Below, one piece after another: positions 28,361 to 41,434 of a DNA stretch of 64,000 bases (position 1 is the first letter of the stretch; each line of letters opens with the position of its first letter). The translations under genes were made by a program, and so were the position numbers. Under the pieces are notes generated by a model. The model was not told the DNA's origin. It made no database searches and saw nothing but the letters and a program-made list of their open reading frames with translations. The stretch spans positions 248,001 to 312,000 of the forward strand of contig JAKNDB010000108.1 of assembly GCA_024305405.1 (NCBI GenBank), in the 5' to 3' direction. The DNA is from Dirofilaria immitis. Taxonomy: Eukaryota; Nematoda; Chromadorea; Rhabditida; Onchocercidae.

Positions 28361-30603
28361 TGAATTTCGGGAAAATCACAGATCAATAATATCAAATTTG
28401 CATAATTGCTTAGAAATAAATACATCGATCTAATATACAACTAATTTTTAGATAATTTGAAGAGAAAAAAATGCAAACGCACGAAAATCATAAAAATAAA
28501 GACAAGCTTTATCATCATCACACATCACTTCGTTGATAAATGGTGGAAAAAATGTATCCGGTAATCGACGGATCGCTTGACAAGCACCACATAACCTCAA
28601 GTAACCGTCTTCTTCACCACCTCGTTTATCACATCCAAATGGTATCACATGAACATCACCTAAAAATTTCAAGAAAATAGAGCTTAAAATGATAAGTAAT
28701 CAAACATCATCATGTTTTAAAGTTTTCAAAAATAATAGAAAATTTTTTAAACTTGATGAAAAATTTGACGGAAAAAAATTTCCAAAATTCTGACTTGAAG
28801 CGGTAAGTAAATCTTAAATTTTTCGCTTAAAAAAGCAAACCGAAAAATAACCAATAAGTTTCTGGCGTTTACGCATTATTGGATCGCCTCTGGTATGAGC
28901 ATTAACGGATCCAGAGGCTATCAAGGAATCAATGACACTTTCAGCAGTTCCACGCTTATTTCGCTCTAATTCAGAATCCGTCATACGTATAGATGGCGAT
29001 ATAACTGTTCGTCGACTTTCTGTCCTATTTATTTTCCAAAAGTAAATTTATCATGTGGTAAAGTGGAAAAAACTTTAATCATTGCTGTATTATAGAAATT
29101 TAAATTCTTACAAGCATAGTAAGCTTAATGATAAAAAATTTTTAGGATTGAATATAATTTGCAAATTGTTATCCTATTGTTAACTTTTTCTTTCAGAAAT
29201 AAAAAAATTCGATTATACTTTAACAATGATACTTAAGTTTGAACTTATACCATGCTGAATCTGATTGATTTTACTTGTTACAGATCAGAGATGCAATCAT
29301 TCTTTAAGTTAAAGATATGATAAAAAAACTTTCAAACAAAAAAAAGATGTTAGAATGAGGAAGTATTAAAAAAAAAAAACATTAGCGATAATATTGGATG
29401 ATGATATGTGAGATATATTGTGCGAGATATACACTTACGACGTTAAATTTTGCAGCCGCGATATTACCGACGGTGAACGTACATCACATTCAATATTCAA
29501 TTCGGATAATATCCGCTCCAATGCCTCAACATTACGCTCCATTGTTTCTTCCGCACTTAGACGAGTTTTTGATTGTCTCTATAATGAATATCTCAAACAT
29601 TTGCTAATTAATTTTAATTTTTTTTTTTCGTCAATCTAATTTTACAGCACGTACTTCATATTGATCACCGATAGAACGATCCAAGAAACGAATGATTCCA
29701 GATGCATCCCATGCCATTAAATCTGGATTATATGTTCCTTTTGCTTTAATTCAGTAACCAATTCTTGTTGTGATAATTGACGACATTCTTCTGCTGTATT
29801 ATTTCGCTGGAATTAATAATAATAGATAGGTTTAAAAAAATATTAGATAGACTAATTTTATGATTAAAAAATAGTTGAAATATTACAAAAGTATTATTAC
29901 CTTTGGAACAAATGGTCTACGCCGTTTTTGAAGAATTTCTTCATCATTAGCTTCAATAAATGTACGATTCAACTCCTCTTGACGTGCTAAACGTATTGCC
30001 TTAAGACGATCCAGGAAAAATGCCGATTCACGATTGGGTAATGATGCTGACACGGGAGAATAGGGTTTCTGACGTGATACTCGTGCCAATTCGCCGTTCA
30101 CTTTTTGCAATAAGGAGCGATAATGACGTCTACAGCTTAACAATTCGCTCTCTGAAAAAAAAAATGAATTTAAAATTTTATCTTATTAATTGAACATTAG
30201 AATTCTATTGGCTGTAATTTGAAGCATACATCAATCTCGATAATCTGAGAAAAATACATGAATGTGCAATTATTATGATAATTGATTATTAATGTTGAAA
30301 AAATGAATATTTATAATAACCTGATGCTAATGAGAGATCAGTTTGTGTACAAGCGGTAACCTCGTCTTGTTGTTGCTGATCGGTTGTTAACATAATACTA
30401 TGAACAGTGGATACGGTGAATAGTAGCATAGCGATGAAACAAATACGAAATATTGTCGAGACATGGAATACTGACAAACGAATCGTTGCTTCCTGAGGAG
30501 TAAATAAAACTACACCTGACGTCTTCATGCACTTCCACTTGTTCATTACGCGGTGATTGTTCCACACGAACACTTTGTCACCTCTATCGTGGTCGTTTAG
30601 CAT
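28105..30603 (-). CDS. Probable secreted, furin-processed cysteine-rich growth factor/cytokine-like protein
   Basis: Seven exons: 30321-30603, 29901-30151, 29655-29806, 29439-29578, 28852-29024, 28483-28659, 28105-28250. Exon 1 encodes a hydrophobic stretch (IFRICFIAMLLFTVSTVHS) that fits a signal peptide; the exact start is uncertain, with ATGs at 30603 and closer to the hydrophobic stretch. The middle is charged and Arg-rich, then RNKRG (exon 5) matches a furin-type R-X-K-R site. The last about 130 residues carry nine cysteines: GCDKR, LCGAC, EVMCDD, KACLY, HGKC, DDC and a final VRVSCECFV. A closely spaced C-terminal CxC after alternating hydrophobics resembles secreted cystine-knot proteins such as the IL-17 and Trunk/PTTH families, but I cannot assign one. 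Exon 3 is out of frame by one missing base near 29745-29747; restoring one A (minus strand) makes all phases agree. Confidence 0.75.
28327..28354. repeat. (GA)n microsatellite
   Basis: Fourteen or so GA units in the intron between the last two exons of the secreted-factor gene. Confidence 0.95.
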
Positions 30604-31363
30604 AGATCATCCAACTGTGCCACCGGGTATTGGTACACATCTGATATATTTGTTAATCTGCTGTTAAGATCTACTTGTTATAAAAAACAAGTGATTAGAT
30701 TTACGTAAATCTAAACTTATCATCGTTTGCTTGCAAGTTTTCTGGAAGAGAACTGTGACAATGTGATTGTAAATAATATTTAAAGTAGAATTTCTTGTTG
30801 CTAGTTATCTTTCTACATTGCTTTTGTTCATTTTATCAGATATATCAGATAATTCTTTTCTTGCATTTTACTTCCAGCAAAATGGTTTGAATCGTTCTTC
30901 AGTTATTTTTGAATATACTAAAAACTAAAAACTCTCCATGGAATCTTTTTCTGCTCATTAAAATTAAAATCAATTCTACCTGTCATTCAGAATCTCAAAA
31001 AACTAATCAACAAATGTAGAAGGGAAGTTAAATTTCAAATGATACAGTACGGGCAAAAGGAAAAAGAAGGCCAATGGATCAACGATAATCGATCATATCA
31101 CATCATCATGACAGGAATTGTTAACTAATGACAATAACTACCAGTAATGTATACGAGTCTTGCTAGCACAATAATTATCAGTAATATCAGTCTTAGTAGC
31201 AAATCTAATTGCAATGATACAACCTATGAAACTTGATAAAGAAAAAAGGAATGCTTGAAATTTATGCTATAAAATCACGGACAAATATATTCGAAAAAAA
31301 AAAGCATAAAAATTGAGTAAAAAGGGAGATAATAATAAACATCAACATTAAAAAGAGATTCAT
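30604..31363. other. Upstream region of the secreted-factor gene
   Basis: About 760 bases without a supported exon, lying 5' of the minus-strand secreted-factor gene and 3' of the Asp-rich ORF. The part near 30604-30650 is less AT-rich and may be 5' UTR or a first exon. No promoter element can be named. Confidence 0.5.
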
Positions 31364-31626
31364 TCATCTATTACTATAATCGAATGGGATAGATCGGATA
31401 GCGGTGATCAGCCCGCGAGGAACATCGTCGTAGAGAGAGGGCGATCGCATTTCATCACCACTATCGCGATCGTCACCCTGGTCGCTGATAGCACCGACAT
31501 CATCACTGTCACCATCACCATCATCATCACCATCACCATTATTATTATCATCATCATCATCATCATCATCAACATCATCATTATCATCATCATCATTATC
31601 ATCATTATCATCATCATTATCATTAC

Positions 31627-31659
<33 letters not shown>

Positions 31660-31900
31660 TACCATCATCATCCATTATCATCAGTAGCAGTAGTAACATT
31701 TGTAGCAACAGCATTAAATAGTAGTAGTTACAGACTTCCACCTGTGTGGAAGTGAAATGGCGATCACAATGATGTTTGGCTGGTTGTATCATTTTGATCG
31801 CATTTCCAAGAATTAACGTTACTCCAATAATACCTGTCCATGGTAACAGACCCGTTCTTAATCCATTTTCCAACAGCTCCATGGTACATGTCACAAACAT
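31364..31900 (-). CDS. Small membrane protein with Asp-rich tail, hypothetical
   Basis: A 178-codon open frame starting MFVTCTMELLENGL. It has a hydrophobic segment (PWTGIIGVTLILGNAI, about residues 20-35), a His/Cys patch (KHHCDRHF), a second hydrophobic run of Leu/Met (about 59-75), a long Asp/Asn stretch made by GAT/GAC repeats, and a C-terminus ending in SIPFDYSNR. The non-repeat ends are clearly less AT-rich than their surroundings, which favours coding. An alternative model removes the repeat: donor GTGGAAGT at 31744 after CACACAG and acceptor CCAG at about 31475 are both phase 0 and would give a roughly 90-residue protein with one membrane segment. I do not recognise the family and assign no function. 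Confidence 0.45.
31500..31680. repeat. (ATC/CAT)n trinucleotide microsatellite
   Basis: About 180 bases of interrupted CAT/ATC triplets. On the minus strand it reads as poly-Asp with some Asn and Gly, on another frame as poly-Met. It lies within the hypothetical membrane-protein ORF, either as coding sequence or as an intron. Confidence 0.95.
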
Positions 31901-31963
31901 TCAACAAAATTCATCTCCGACCGTCGTACTCTCCTTATCCCTTCTACACATCTTATCTGTTCC

Positions 31964-32024
31964 CATCCATCCATTCATTCCTTCATTCATTCATTCATTC
32001 ATCCATCCATCTATCCATTCATCT
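31964..32024. repeat. (CATT/CCAT)n repeat
   Basis: An interrupted CATT/CCAT tetranucleotide tract. His/Ser/Phe/Ile repeat ORFs on the plus strand come from it and are not counted as genes. Confidence 0.9.
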
Positions 32025-35000
32025 AATGCTGTTTTTCTTTTTTTTTTTCGAATTAAACTGAAGAAAATCTTGATTTTCATGATCATGCCCTCTTCACACT
32101 TATTTCTTCTGCAATGGATTTTGTATCCGGAACGGATCCAGATGATCTTAGCTGTACGCTACCAGAACAGACCTTTAATGGATAAAACAAAATCACAAAA
32201 ATAATGATATCTTGTTAAATACAAAGAAATATTTAGTTTTAACTTGAAAATATACTCAGAGAAAACAAGAACATTATACTTCAAATTGACATTATTTGTG
32301 TTTCAATTGGATTTCCACTTATCAAAAACCAATTATTACAGAACTATAATATCTTGACTAATTAGAGAATTCGAGATATGATAGTTTATAGAATAAACTG
32401 AAGTTTTATTTTTCAGAGCAATATTTGAAGTATTAATTTATGCCAGGTTTCAAACTTTCAAAAATTATAAGTATCTGATTAGATGCTGATTAATTAAACT
32501 TCCAAAATTATTTGACTATTATTCAGAACATTTACGAAAGTTTTCTCCAATCGTTTCGCTGCTCTCATTTGATCCTGTTTCTGTGAAATTGTTTAATTAA
32601 AAGTAAGCGTATCATAAGAAGAATAGGAAATAAAAAGGGTAAATGAAAGAAAATGAAAAAAAAGAAAAAAAACGAATTTGTACTATCATATAATTAATTA
32701 TTATATTTCATAAAATTTACTTATCATTTCTATATTCAAGTGATAAATGAATAGATTATATTGAAGTATTTAGTATTGATTTATTGAAAGAATTCAAATT
32801 TTTAAAATCATTTAATGATTCTCGAATATTTTCATCCCTACAATTTCAAGCTATTCAAAATTTATTGAAAGCTTGGATTTTCTAATTAACATACTTTCAA
32901 AACTTTAGTTTTTCCTATACCAAATTTTATGATTATTCCTTCAATTTTTATTAACTTCTTTCCTTCTTTTTTTCTTCAAATCTTCGAATGCTTTAACAGA
33001 TAAGATGATAAACTGGCAAGAGACATTGACTTCGTCACTTTTGCTATTTCATTTTGATTTCAAGATTAGAGGCGAATGAAATAAGAATTGATTTCACAGG
33101 CAAACATATTACACAAATTTATTGTTCGACATCACCATTTACTGTGTTTTTTTTCTCAATGTCGAGAATTTTAACATTTATCTGTTAACAGACTAAAATG
33201 AATAGCTAACGTTTACCATTTTATCACATGCTACTTTTGCATTACACTAAATGTTGATGAAATTAACAATAATACGGTATCAATCACAACAATAGCATTG
33301 ATAATAGTAATGAAATAATATTACAAAATTTTAAATTGCCTTTATCAGATGAAAAAAAAAAGATGTGATAATGATAAAATTACTAACATCAAATGTTTCT
33401 TATTGCAATGCGAAATATATAGCAATGTTTTATTTTCATCTTTGATCTATATTAATAAATTAATTTGAAAAAAGGAAACAGTTTCATTTCATTGAAGAAA
33501 TAGTTAATGTTTGTAAAAAATTTTTCTCGAATATATAAATTTTCAATTAGAGATTTTTTAAAATTTAATTAATTACAAACAATCAATTATAATTAGCTAT
33601 AATTTATATTCTATTCAATAATTCAAAGATTATTTTTATAGTATCATCAAAATTCATTAATAATTAATAATTCTTGCATTATGCAATGTTCTGCAATAAT
33701 TGGATGCGAAATGATATTGCCAATATTTTGTAATAATATCCTCCAACAATAGATAAAGGTATAAAATTTTATCAAAATATATAATGGATCAGTTATCATA
33801 ATGGATGATAACTGATTGAAGAAAATTAAGAAATCAATAATCAAATTATTTAATTTTTGAAAAATAAAGATTCTAACACATTAGATCAAATATGTAAGTT
33901 GAAATCTTATAAAACTTAATTGGTAATATTGATGGTCAGAAAAAAAAATAAAAATGATTTGAAATTGATAATATGAAATTAATGTCTAACAATGCTAATT
34001 TTAATGCTTTAAATCTATTTAATACTACCACTCAAAAGTGCTCTGTGTGAATTGATAAATAAAAACTTTGATGTCAGTCATTGAATTGCTCTTAAATTTG
34101 TCACTTAAATTGTTTAGTGTTTTCGATTATCAATTTTTTTTGTTATCTGTAGTAATTTTAGAATTTTCTGTTCCGAAAATTCGAAATTCTCGATTCCTAC
34201 GCTATAATGAGCAAATAAAGAAGATTATCGTTGAAAAGGAATCAGAAATTAGAAATTCAAAGCCTACAAAGTAGAATTTAATTTTCAAAAATTTTCAAGA
34301 ACTTCGCAGGTTAAATATGAAACTTCCGAAATTGTTATATAGCTTATCTTGGCAGACATTCTATTTGTTGCTGTATTTTTTAAAGTGAAATTAGAATCGA
34401 CCAATGTTTTTGTGTTTCAAATGGAAATCCAGGTATTCCGAAATGTTCCGAATCTCGACATATTGCAAGCTGTTATATGGTGATTCATTTTTCAAATTCT
34501 AACATCGAGATTGCTTTCAACATGAACCATGCAAGCTTTATTTTATTGCAAAATTGTTGCCTTTTTGTACTTTTCAATAATCTGTTTCAAATAGTGTTGA
34601 AATTTCCCAAAGTTTTCAAATTTTTTCCAAGTGCTGACTTTTTCAGAAAAATTTGGCAATTATTACGAATCGGAATTATCATTGTAACAGTTGGATATAT
34701 TGCTGTAAGATAAATATCAATAATGCAAATAAAAAGAATAAATCAATTTGAATCAATATAATGCATATTCGTCAATAAAACAATCAATATGATTTAATAA
34801 ATTATCACTGATTATTGGAATAATTTTCGGCTGTTAAGAAACTATCACTTTATCGAGACCAAAACTTAGATTTATAATCTCACATTGTTTGATGAAAAAT
34901 AATATCATTTAAATGACTCATCCCATGCATCGGTAGGTACATCATGTGGTATTAAAAATATGAGATTAGTTTTTTTGTACCAGTAATAAAGATCTCGCGG

Positions 35001-37500
35001 CAGAATAACCGAGAGATTTGTTTAAGGTAATCAATACATCATCAAACATATAATATTCCTCAAGAAAAATGCCTTCCATTCCCTGTTAATTCGACATTAA
35101 TTAATTCAATTCTCCTTCCATACTACTAGTTTGTCTGAATCATTTGTGTCATTCGATATGCTTTAATTTTAGGATATATACTGATCACAACTTTTCCAAA
35201 CTTAAATATATTATCATTTGGCTACAATCACTTTCAATTAACTCAAACCTTCTATCAAAGTGATTATTTTTCATTATCTTTCTTCATGTTTATCAAATGC
35301 TTCTTTTCTAAAAATGAATCTACCAAATATGGCAATATCTAAAATTTAATGTTTGTAATGATATGGCTTCATATTATTCTCAACAAATTTCGCTACTATT
35401 ATAGTTGCGTTAAAGTACAAATCTCGATGACCCTACATCAATGTTTATATTTATTTAGCTTTATCAACTTTGTCGGTCACTTTGTTGATGCCACGGAGAG
35501 CTAAGGTATCATTCAATTCAAATGATTGTTATTAAAGGAAATTAATTAAAAGAATAGTATTTACATCAATCAATCTAATGACTGATTAGCAGATAAATCT
35601 TTTTTATTTTTTAAACACATAATATTCCAGAATATTCATAGATTAACTTTCACAAAAACTGATGTTGCATTTTTATATATTTTTTAAAAAAGAAAGATGA
35701 AGAAATTATAGGTGAAACTATTTTTTATTTTCTAAAATTTGGAAATTATTCATAAGTGATTGGTAGAATTCGAATAATATTTCAGAATTTCTTTACTGAA
35801 TTTATATATCTTTACTCTCGAGGAAATGATTTAGTTCGAATCACACATTATACATTCTTTAGATTTTAATTAGGTAAATTCAGTAAGAAATAAATAGTTG
35901 TTACTGGTATATTATAATAGCATGATTTTTCGTAAATTTTGTAATTAAATTCAATGTTTTCTTTTTTTTAAAAAAGTTTTATTGCAAACAGCTGACACAT
36001 TGAACCGCAATACATACCCTTTCATTTAGTCGCTTCTTTTTATTCCTCAAATTACTCTCGACAATAACAAGTATTCATTCATCTCTGATAATATTCGTTG
36101 ATAATAGAAGTAGTCAGATATTTATCTAGAGAATCATTATAAGTAATTTGACATGAAATTACACTGAGACGTAGTTACGTATGAATAACGATCGTTTCAA
36201 CAATATATGATATCCGTCCGTTTTAATATTTTTTTTACAGTATTCTATGATTGTGCATGTCTTTACAATCTCATTCCATTTTTAAAAATTATTACCAGCA
36301 TCATCTTTCTGTTTTGATAAATTTGAGTACGGTAATGATAAATTGCCCTTCTCAGAGATTACAATTATAAATTTAATTTTCAATTTTTTATGTGTCGACA
36401 GATAATGTTGCGACTTAATTAACTTAAATTACAACTTTTAACTTTTACAAACTATTAGCTTATATTCTTTAAATATGACAACTTTGTATTATTTGCTAAT
36501 AATTTGTAACTTGTTTCAAAGATAAAGAAGAGAGAGAGAAGAAAAATTAGAATTATGTGTTATATGTAGAATCGATCAAAATATTTTTGCTTTGGAATAC
36601 TGATAGATTACAGGCTTGAACCAAAATGACGATTCTATTTGCGATGCTGGACGAAGAGATAATTATCAAGTTATCATGATAGTAAGGATGCGAAAAGAAA
36701 AAAAACGAATTCATGTAAAGATAAAAGCAATTTGGACGAGTGAATTGTTTGCACTATATATGTCGAGAATGATTGTAAGTTTATCTGATAAAGGTATACA
36801 TATTCTCTTAACTTATAAATTCGAGTTTTATTGAAAATTATTCTAATTACCCGGAGTTTTCTTTATAAGATATTTAGTTTCTTTAATATTATTATCAGCT
36901 ATGTGCTGATTAAAGATTAATAATATTAAAGGCAACAATGAATTTACTCATTACAAATAATAGTAATGGCTGATTATTTCACAATAAATCATGCTATATA
37001 AGAATTAATTATATTACCTCTATCATCGAAACTGTCTGGTCATTCATTACTATCCATTTAATATAATTATGTGATATAAGTTATCGTTTTATTTCTGCTC
37101 GTTTATTCAATGATTTAAGCTATCAATGATTCATACATTACTTCATTTTAATAAAACAATAATGGATAGTAATGTTTAGAAATATTTCTTCTACGATACT
37201 CGATTATAATCATTTCTACACCGTAAATGATAAGGAAAAAAATTGTTATTTTTATGCTTCTAATCATTGACGCAATCTGTTATCGAAATTTTTTTCGTAA
37301 TAAGTCTCTAGCAATTTCAACGTTTTAACGGCGGTAATTTTTGTTTTAATTAAAGCTATTCAGAATCGAGATCAGAAATGGATAAGTATAGAACGTCAGC
37401 TGCTCTTTATTTGATCGCAAAACAAACCAACAAAATTAAATTTAGCCGAAATGAAATGATTTGATAGATGTAGTAATAATAACAATAGCTCGTTGCTCAA

Positions 37501-37534
37501 ATCTTATATATATATATATATATATATATAAGAT
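37501..37534. repeat. Perfect 34-bp AT palindrome
   Basis: An (AT)n run flanked by ATCTT on the left and AAGAT on the right, so the whole 34 bases equal their reverse complement. Such a sequence can extrude as a cruciform or slip during replication. Confidence 0.9.
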
Positions 37535-37918
37535 ATAAATTAGTTTTTGTTAATATATTTAACAGAATTATCAGATTGCTCGTTCAGTTTAGCATGTACA
37601 AATAAATTCTTATCATTAAGCTATTTTATGACATTCACAAATCATTTCATTTAGAAAATGACTTTACTAATAGTTTTTCTTTAAACTTATACAGATACAA
37701 AGTATATTGCCGAAATTTAAGAAATAAGAAGTTTTATTTTGTTATTAGAGATCATTTGGTATTGGAATATATGTTTCGCTGATTGGCTAAATAATCATAG
37801 CCTATTAACTTGGCTTCTGGATTTTTTCAAAAAATTCCACTTCTAACTACTTAACTCATTTTAAACTGTCCTCAAATATATCATTGTATGTACATGTATA
37901 TTATGTACCTGGTATATG

Positions 37919-37927
37919 CCTGTGTGT

Positions 37928-37966
<39 letters not shown>

Positions 37967-37992
37967 TATATGTGTATATGTATGTGTATATG
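37919..37992. repeat. (TG)n dinucleotide repeat
   Basis: A TG tract with TATG interruptions, about 70 bases. Plain microsatellite. Confidence 0.95.
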
Positions 37993-38661
37993 TAAAATTT
38001 GTATCAAAGAGTGTTACACAATTGATGGTGTATTAGCTCAACAGCATTAAAAAAGTGAAAAAAAAGCTCTAAAGGAATTCAAACTTCATCTTTTCACTTG
38101 CATATTCATTGATCACACAGACTATAGATTGCCAATGTCTACATATCTACCAATTGATTTACAGATATTTCGATCCATAGTGCGTCGAAGTTCTCGACTT
38201 GCTTTATTAATAGAATAACATCACCAACTTGCCAATCACAACATAGACCAATTTCAATATTCTTCAATTTTACTTCTTGTCAGCAGTATCATTGCTTCAT
38301 TCCTTCTCTCCCATCCATTCTCTTCTTTCCTTCATTGTATCATCGAACTATTTTAATCCCAAAATTAACTGGTTATCAGTCAGTAAGCTATTGTTGATTT
38401 TTATCTTTCTGAAATTATTCCATTTCCACTCGTATATTCATAATTACTAACCATTTCGTCACATTTACTTACATCTATCATTTACAGAATTTCATAACTT
38501 ATATTCGGTATTTTATTAAAATGGTTTCTGGAATCTGAATTCAGCAACTCAATTATTGATTAAATGATTATTGCTAAACGTAAAATCCAACCTTTTTTTC
38601 TCACATTCATCCGTTTGCTCACTTCGAGATATTAATATTTCACCTGCTTTCTTACTCTGCA

Positions 38662-38706
38662 ATGAATCGACGAAATGTTGCATCTAATATTGCAACTCCA
38701 CAACTT
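38662..38706 (+). other. Possible first coding exon, 15 codons
   Basis: ATG at 38662 opens 15 codons (MNRRNVASNIATPQL) that end at a textbook donor, CTT followed by GTAAGT, in phase 0; the preceding bases are pyrimidine-rich. The composition is more protein-like than the surroundings. It could be the 5' exon of the F-box gene 2.7 kb downstream, but the first recognised exon of that gene wants a phase-1 partner, so at least one intermediate exon would be required. It may equally be chance. Confidence 0.25.
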
Positions 38707-40467
38707 GTAAGTTATAACTTTATGCTTCCAATTGAAATTGTAGAAAATGCAAATATCGAAGTAAAACTATTATAGAATGTTTATTTATGTTAACAGAATT
38801 TTTTTTCTTACTAAACTTCAATCGATAACAATCATCTTGAAATTTGAAAAAAAACTTTAACAATGGATAAGTTTAAAATATACATTATTGAACTTTTTCA
38901 ATAACGAAGAAATTTCGAAATATATTTGCTGTGAAAAAAAAAAAAAACATAAAAATAAAATCGAAAAAGGAAAAAGAATTATTGCTTACTATACTAATAT
39001 CTTTTCATTTAAAAAAGAAAACAAAGTTAATTTAGATTTTTATAAAATGGAATATACAAAATTGATAATCCAATCAATTACTATAATTCATATTAATTAA
39101 AATTATTTAACAAATATTTTAATTTAAGTTACAAAATGAAGCAAATTCTCTTAATCATCAAATATGTAAATTCTTATCGCAAAATTTTTGTTTTGTTATT
39201 TACAGTTAAAGAATGACTGTTTACTTAAAAATTAGGAGAAAATTTGACATATTAATAATTTTCATGTTTCACTGTATTATCTTTTCTCACCTGAAAGTAT
39301 GTATATGAATGTAATTGTAATTTTATTAAACATTTCTAAATATTTATTATTAAATAAGCTTAAATTAATACTTATCATAAATTTTCGTTGATACATCGAT
39401 AGCTGTTCGCTTTTTGTCATATTTAGATAATGCTTGCAAAGAAATATCTATATACAACTTTTCCCCAATTTTATCTACTTTCAAAACAAATGATTGATTT
39501 AAAAAAAAAAAGAAAAAACAAAATAATAAATTTCTTTTTAAAAGCAGGAAATGATAAAATTTATTTCATACAATTACTAATAATACTAAAGCTTATCAAG
39601 TTATCAGCTATTTCGCTGAGCTAACTACAGCTAGTTAACAATGATTGAAATGGACAAAAACGAAATTTTTTGTCCTCTTTCATTTTTTTCTTTTCAAATC
39701 AATATTCATTGATACAGTTAAGATTTCTAAACTATGATCGAGAATATAATTATTGTGATTTGTTATAAAGTTAATAAAAAAAAAAAGAAAATTTATGATC
39801 TGTTCGCTAACAAGATAGCATTCTTTTTCCCATCGTGAATTTCATTTGATTGATATTTCTGTTTCTTGTCTATATTTCATTTGTGACTGATAAGTTGAAA
39901 GATTTAATGCAAATATTCAGACATGCTCATTGATAAGTTTAAGATTTATCAGATTTCTAAGTAAGAAATATGGTTGATTTCTAAATCAAGGATTTGAAAA
40001 ATATTAGGAGATATGTTCAAGTAGAAGATGGCAATATAATTTTGGAAATTATGCATATGCATAAGTAATTGATGGAAATATTATTATATCTTGGCCAGAA
40101 TGATCAATGAATAAAGTAATCAACAAATAATAATGCAAATATAAATAATCTGAATAGCCCTATATAACATGAATAAGTAAGCTTGACTCGCTTAGAATAA
40201 GCAATATGTATGTGATATGATAATATGATATGATACGATATGATATGCAGGTAGAAAGAGGAGGAGAATAAAATGAGAAGGGATTTAAATTTTGAGTTGT
40301 TTTGCTAGCGGAAGTATATGAAAAGAAGGTGCACGAATTATAAATCGTTTCATTCTCGAACTACTACTTTCAATCATTTGATGTTTTTTTTTCAGGCTTA
40401 GTTGTTGCTTCCTAAGTCTATCATTCAGCTTATCATTATCATCAACATCACCATCATCATCATCAAT

Positions 40468-40561
40468 TTGTGACTGTGTGTATGTGTGTGTATGTGTATG
40501 TGTGTGTATGTGTATGTATGTGTATATGTATGTGTGCGTATATATGTGTGTATGTGTATGT

Positions 40562-40601
<40 letters not shown>
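40468..40601. repeat. (TG)n/(TATG)n microsatellite
   Basis: About 130 bases of TG with TATG interruptions, ending in a pure TG run. Cys/Val and His/Thr repeat ORFs on the two strands are artefacts of it. Confidence 0.95.
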
Positions 40602-40602
<1 letters not shown>

Positions 40603-41434
40603 GCATATCATTATTCTTGACGTCTGACATTCAATATCTATTATACGTCCATCTAGTCCGCAATGAATCTTTTCTCTGTAGTTTTTCATACTTCAAAATC
40701 AATTCCTTTAAAATTAATAAAAATTTAATTAAACACTTCAAACATCGGTATAGAGTAATCGATCGGTATGAAAACTAAAAGTAACACTGAAAATTTCTTT
40801 CTAAACTTTTTCTATTCTATTCCTTTTTTTGCATTTTGCATTAATTAATAATTAATTCGAATAAAAAGTTACGCATTACTCATGCTTATTATAAACTTTT
40901 CAACTTCTTCAAATCTTTCTTTTCATTTCTATCATTTATTATTTCCCGTTTAATCACTTATTATGAGGGCAAGAAACAAAAATTATGTTCATAGAAATCA
41001 ATTAAATATTGAAATGAATTTTTAATGATAAAATTTTTTTAGTGACAACTTTGTTTGTGTTAGAATGAAAATTGAACAAATAGTTTATTGAACATATGGA
41101 TGATAGAAGCCAACTTATTGCAAATAATTAATTATTCTTGAATTCTCTTTTCGACATATTTGTTGCCTGCATATCTTTCATCTTCAATCTCCTAATTTAA
41201 TTCTTCATTTCTTTTTTTCTAGCAAAATATTTGGTGAAGAAATATATAAGCAAATATGGTATGAATTCATCTGAATGATTCTATAAATTAAATAGCGATA
41301 CTATGATTCTCACTAATGCCAAGATATATATGTATGTATACATATATATCATTACGTAAAATGTATCTGTTAAACTTGTTATCAATTGATTAAATGACAT
41401 GCATGATTTTATGATATCACTAAAATCGAAATAG

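Larger units (their letters stand above)
32210..41430. other. Gene-poor region of about 9 kb, no supported gene
   Basis: No open frame here combines splice signals with recognisable protein sequence. Short ORFs near 34.1, 34.5, 36.6, 38.9 and 39.5 kb are AT-driven and low complexity. One 15-codon plus-strand ORF at 38662-38706 with a perfect donor is listed separately. Microsatellites are at 37.5, 37.9 and 40.5 kb. Confidence 0.55.

Noticed and set aside
31408..31671. Poly-Met ORF on the minus strand
   Set aside because: Frame-shifted shadow of the CAT triplet repeat.
34477..34713. 78-codon plus-strand ORF with a hydrophobic C-terminus
   Set aside because: AT-driven composition without a recognisable signal peptide, domain or matching splice sites.
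40285..40778. His/Thr and Cys/Val repeat ORFs on both strands
   Set aside because: Produced by the TG dinucleotide repeat; the flanks show no conserved coding sequence.
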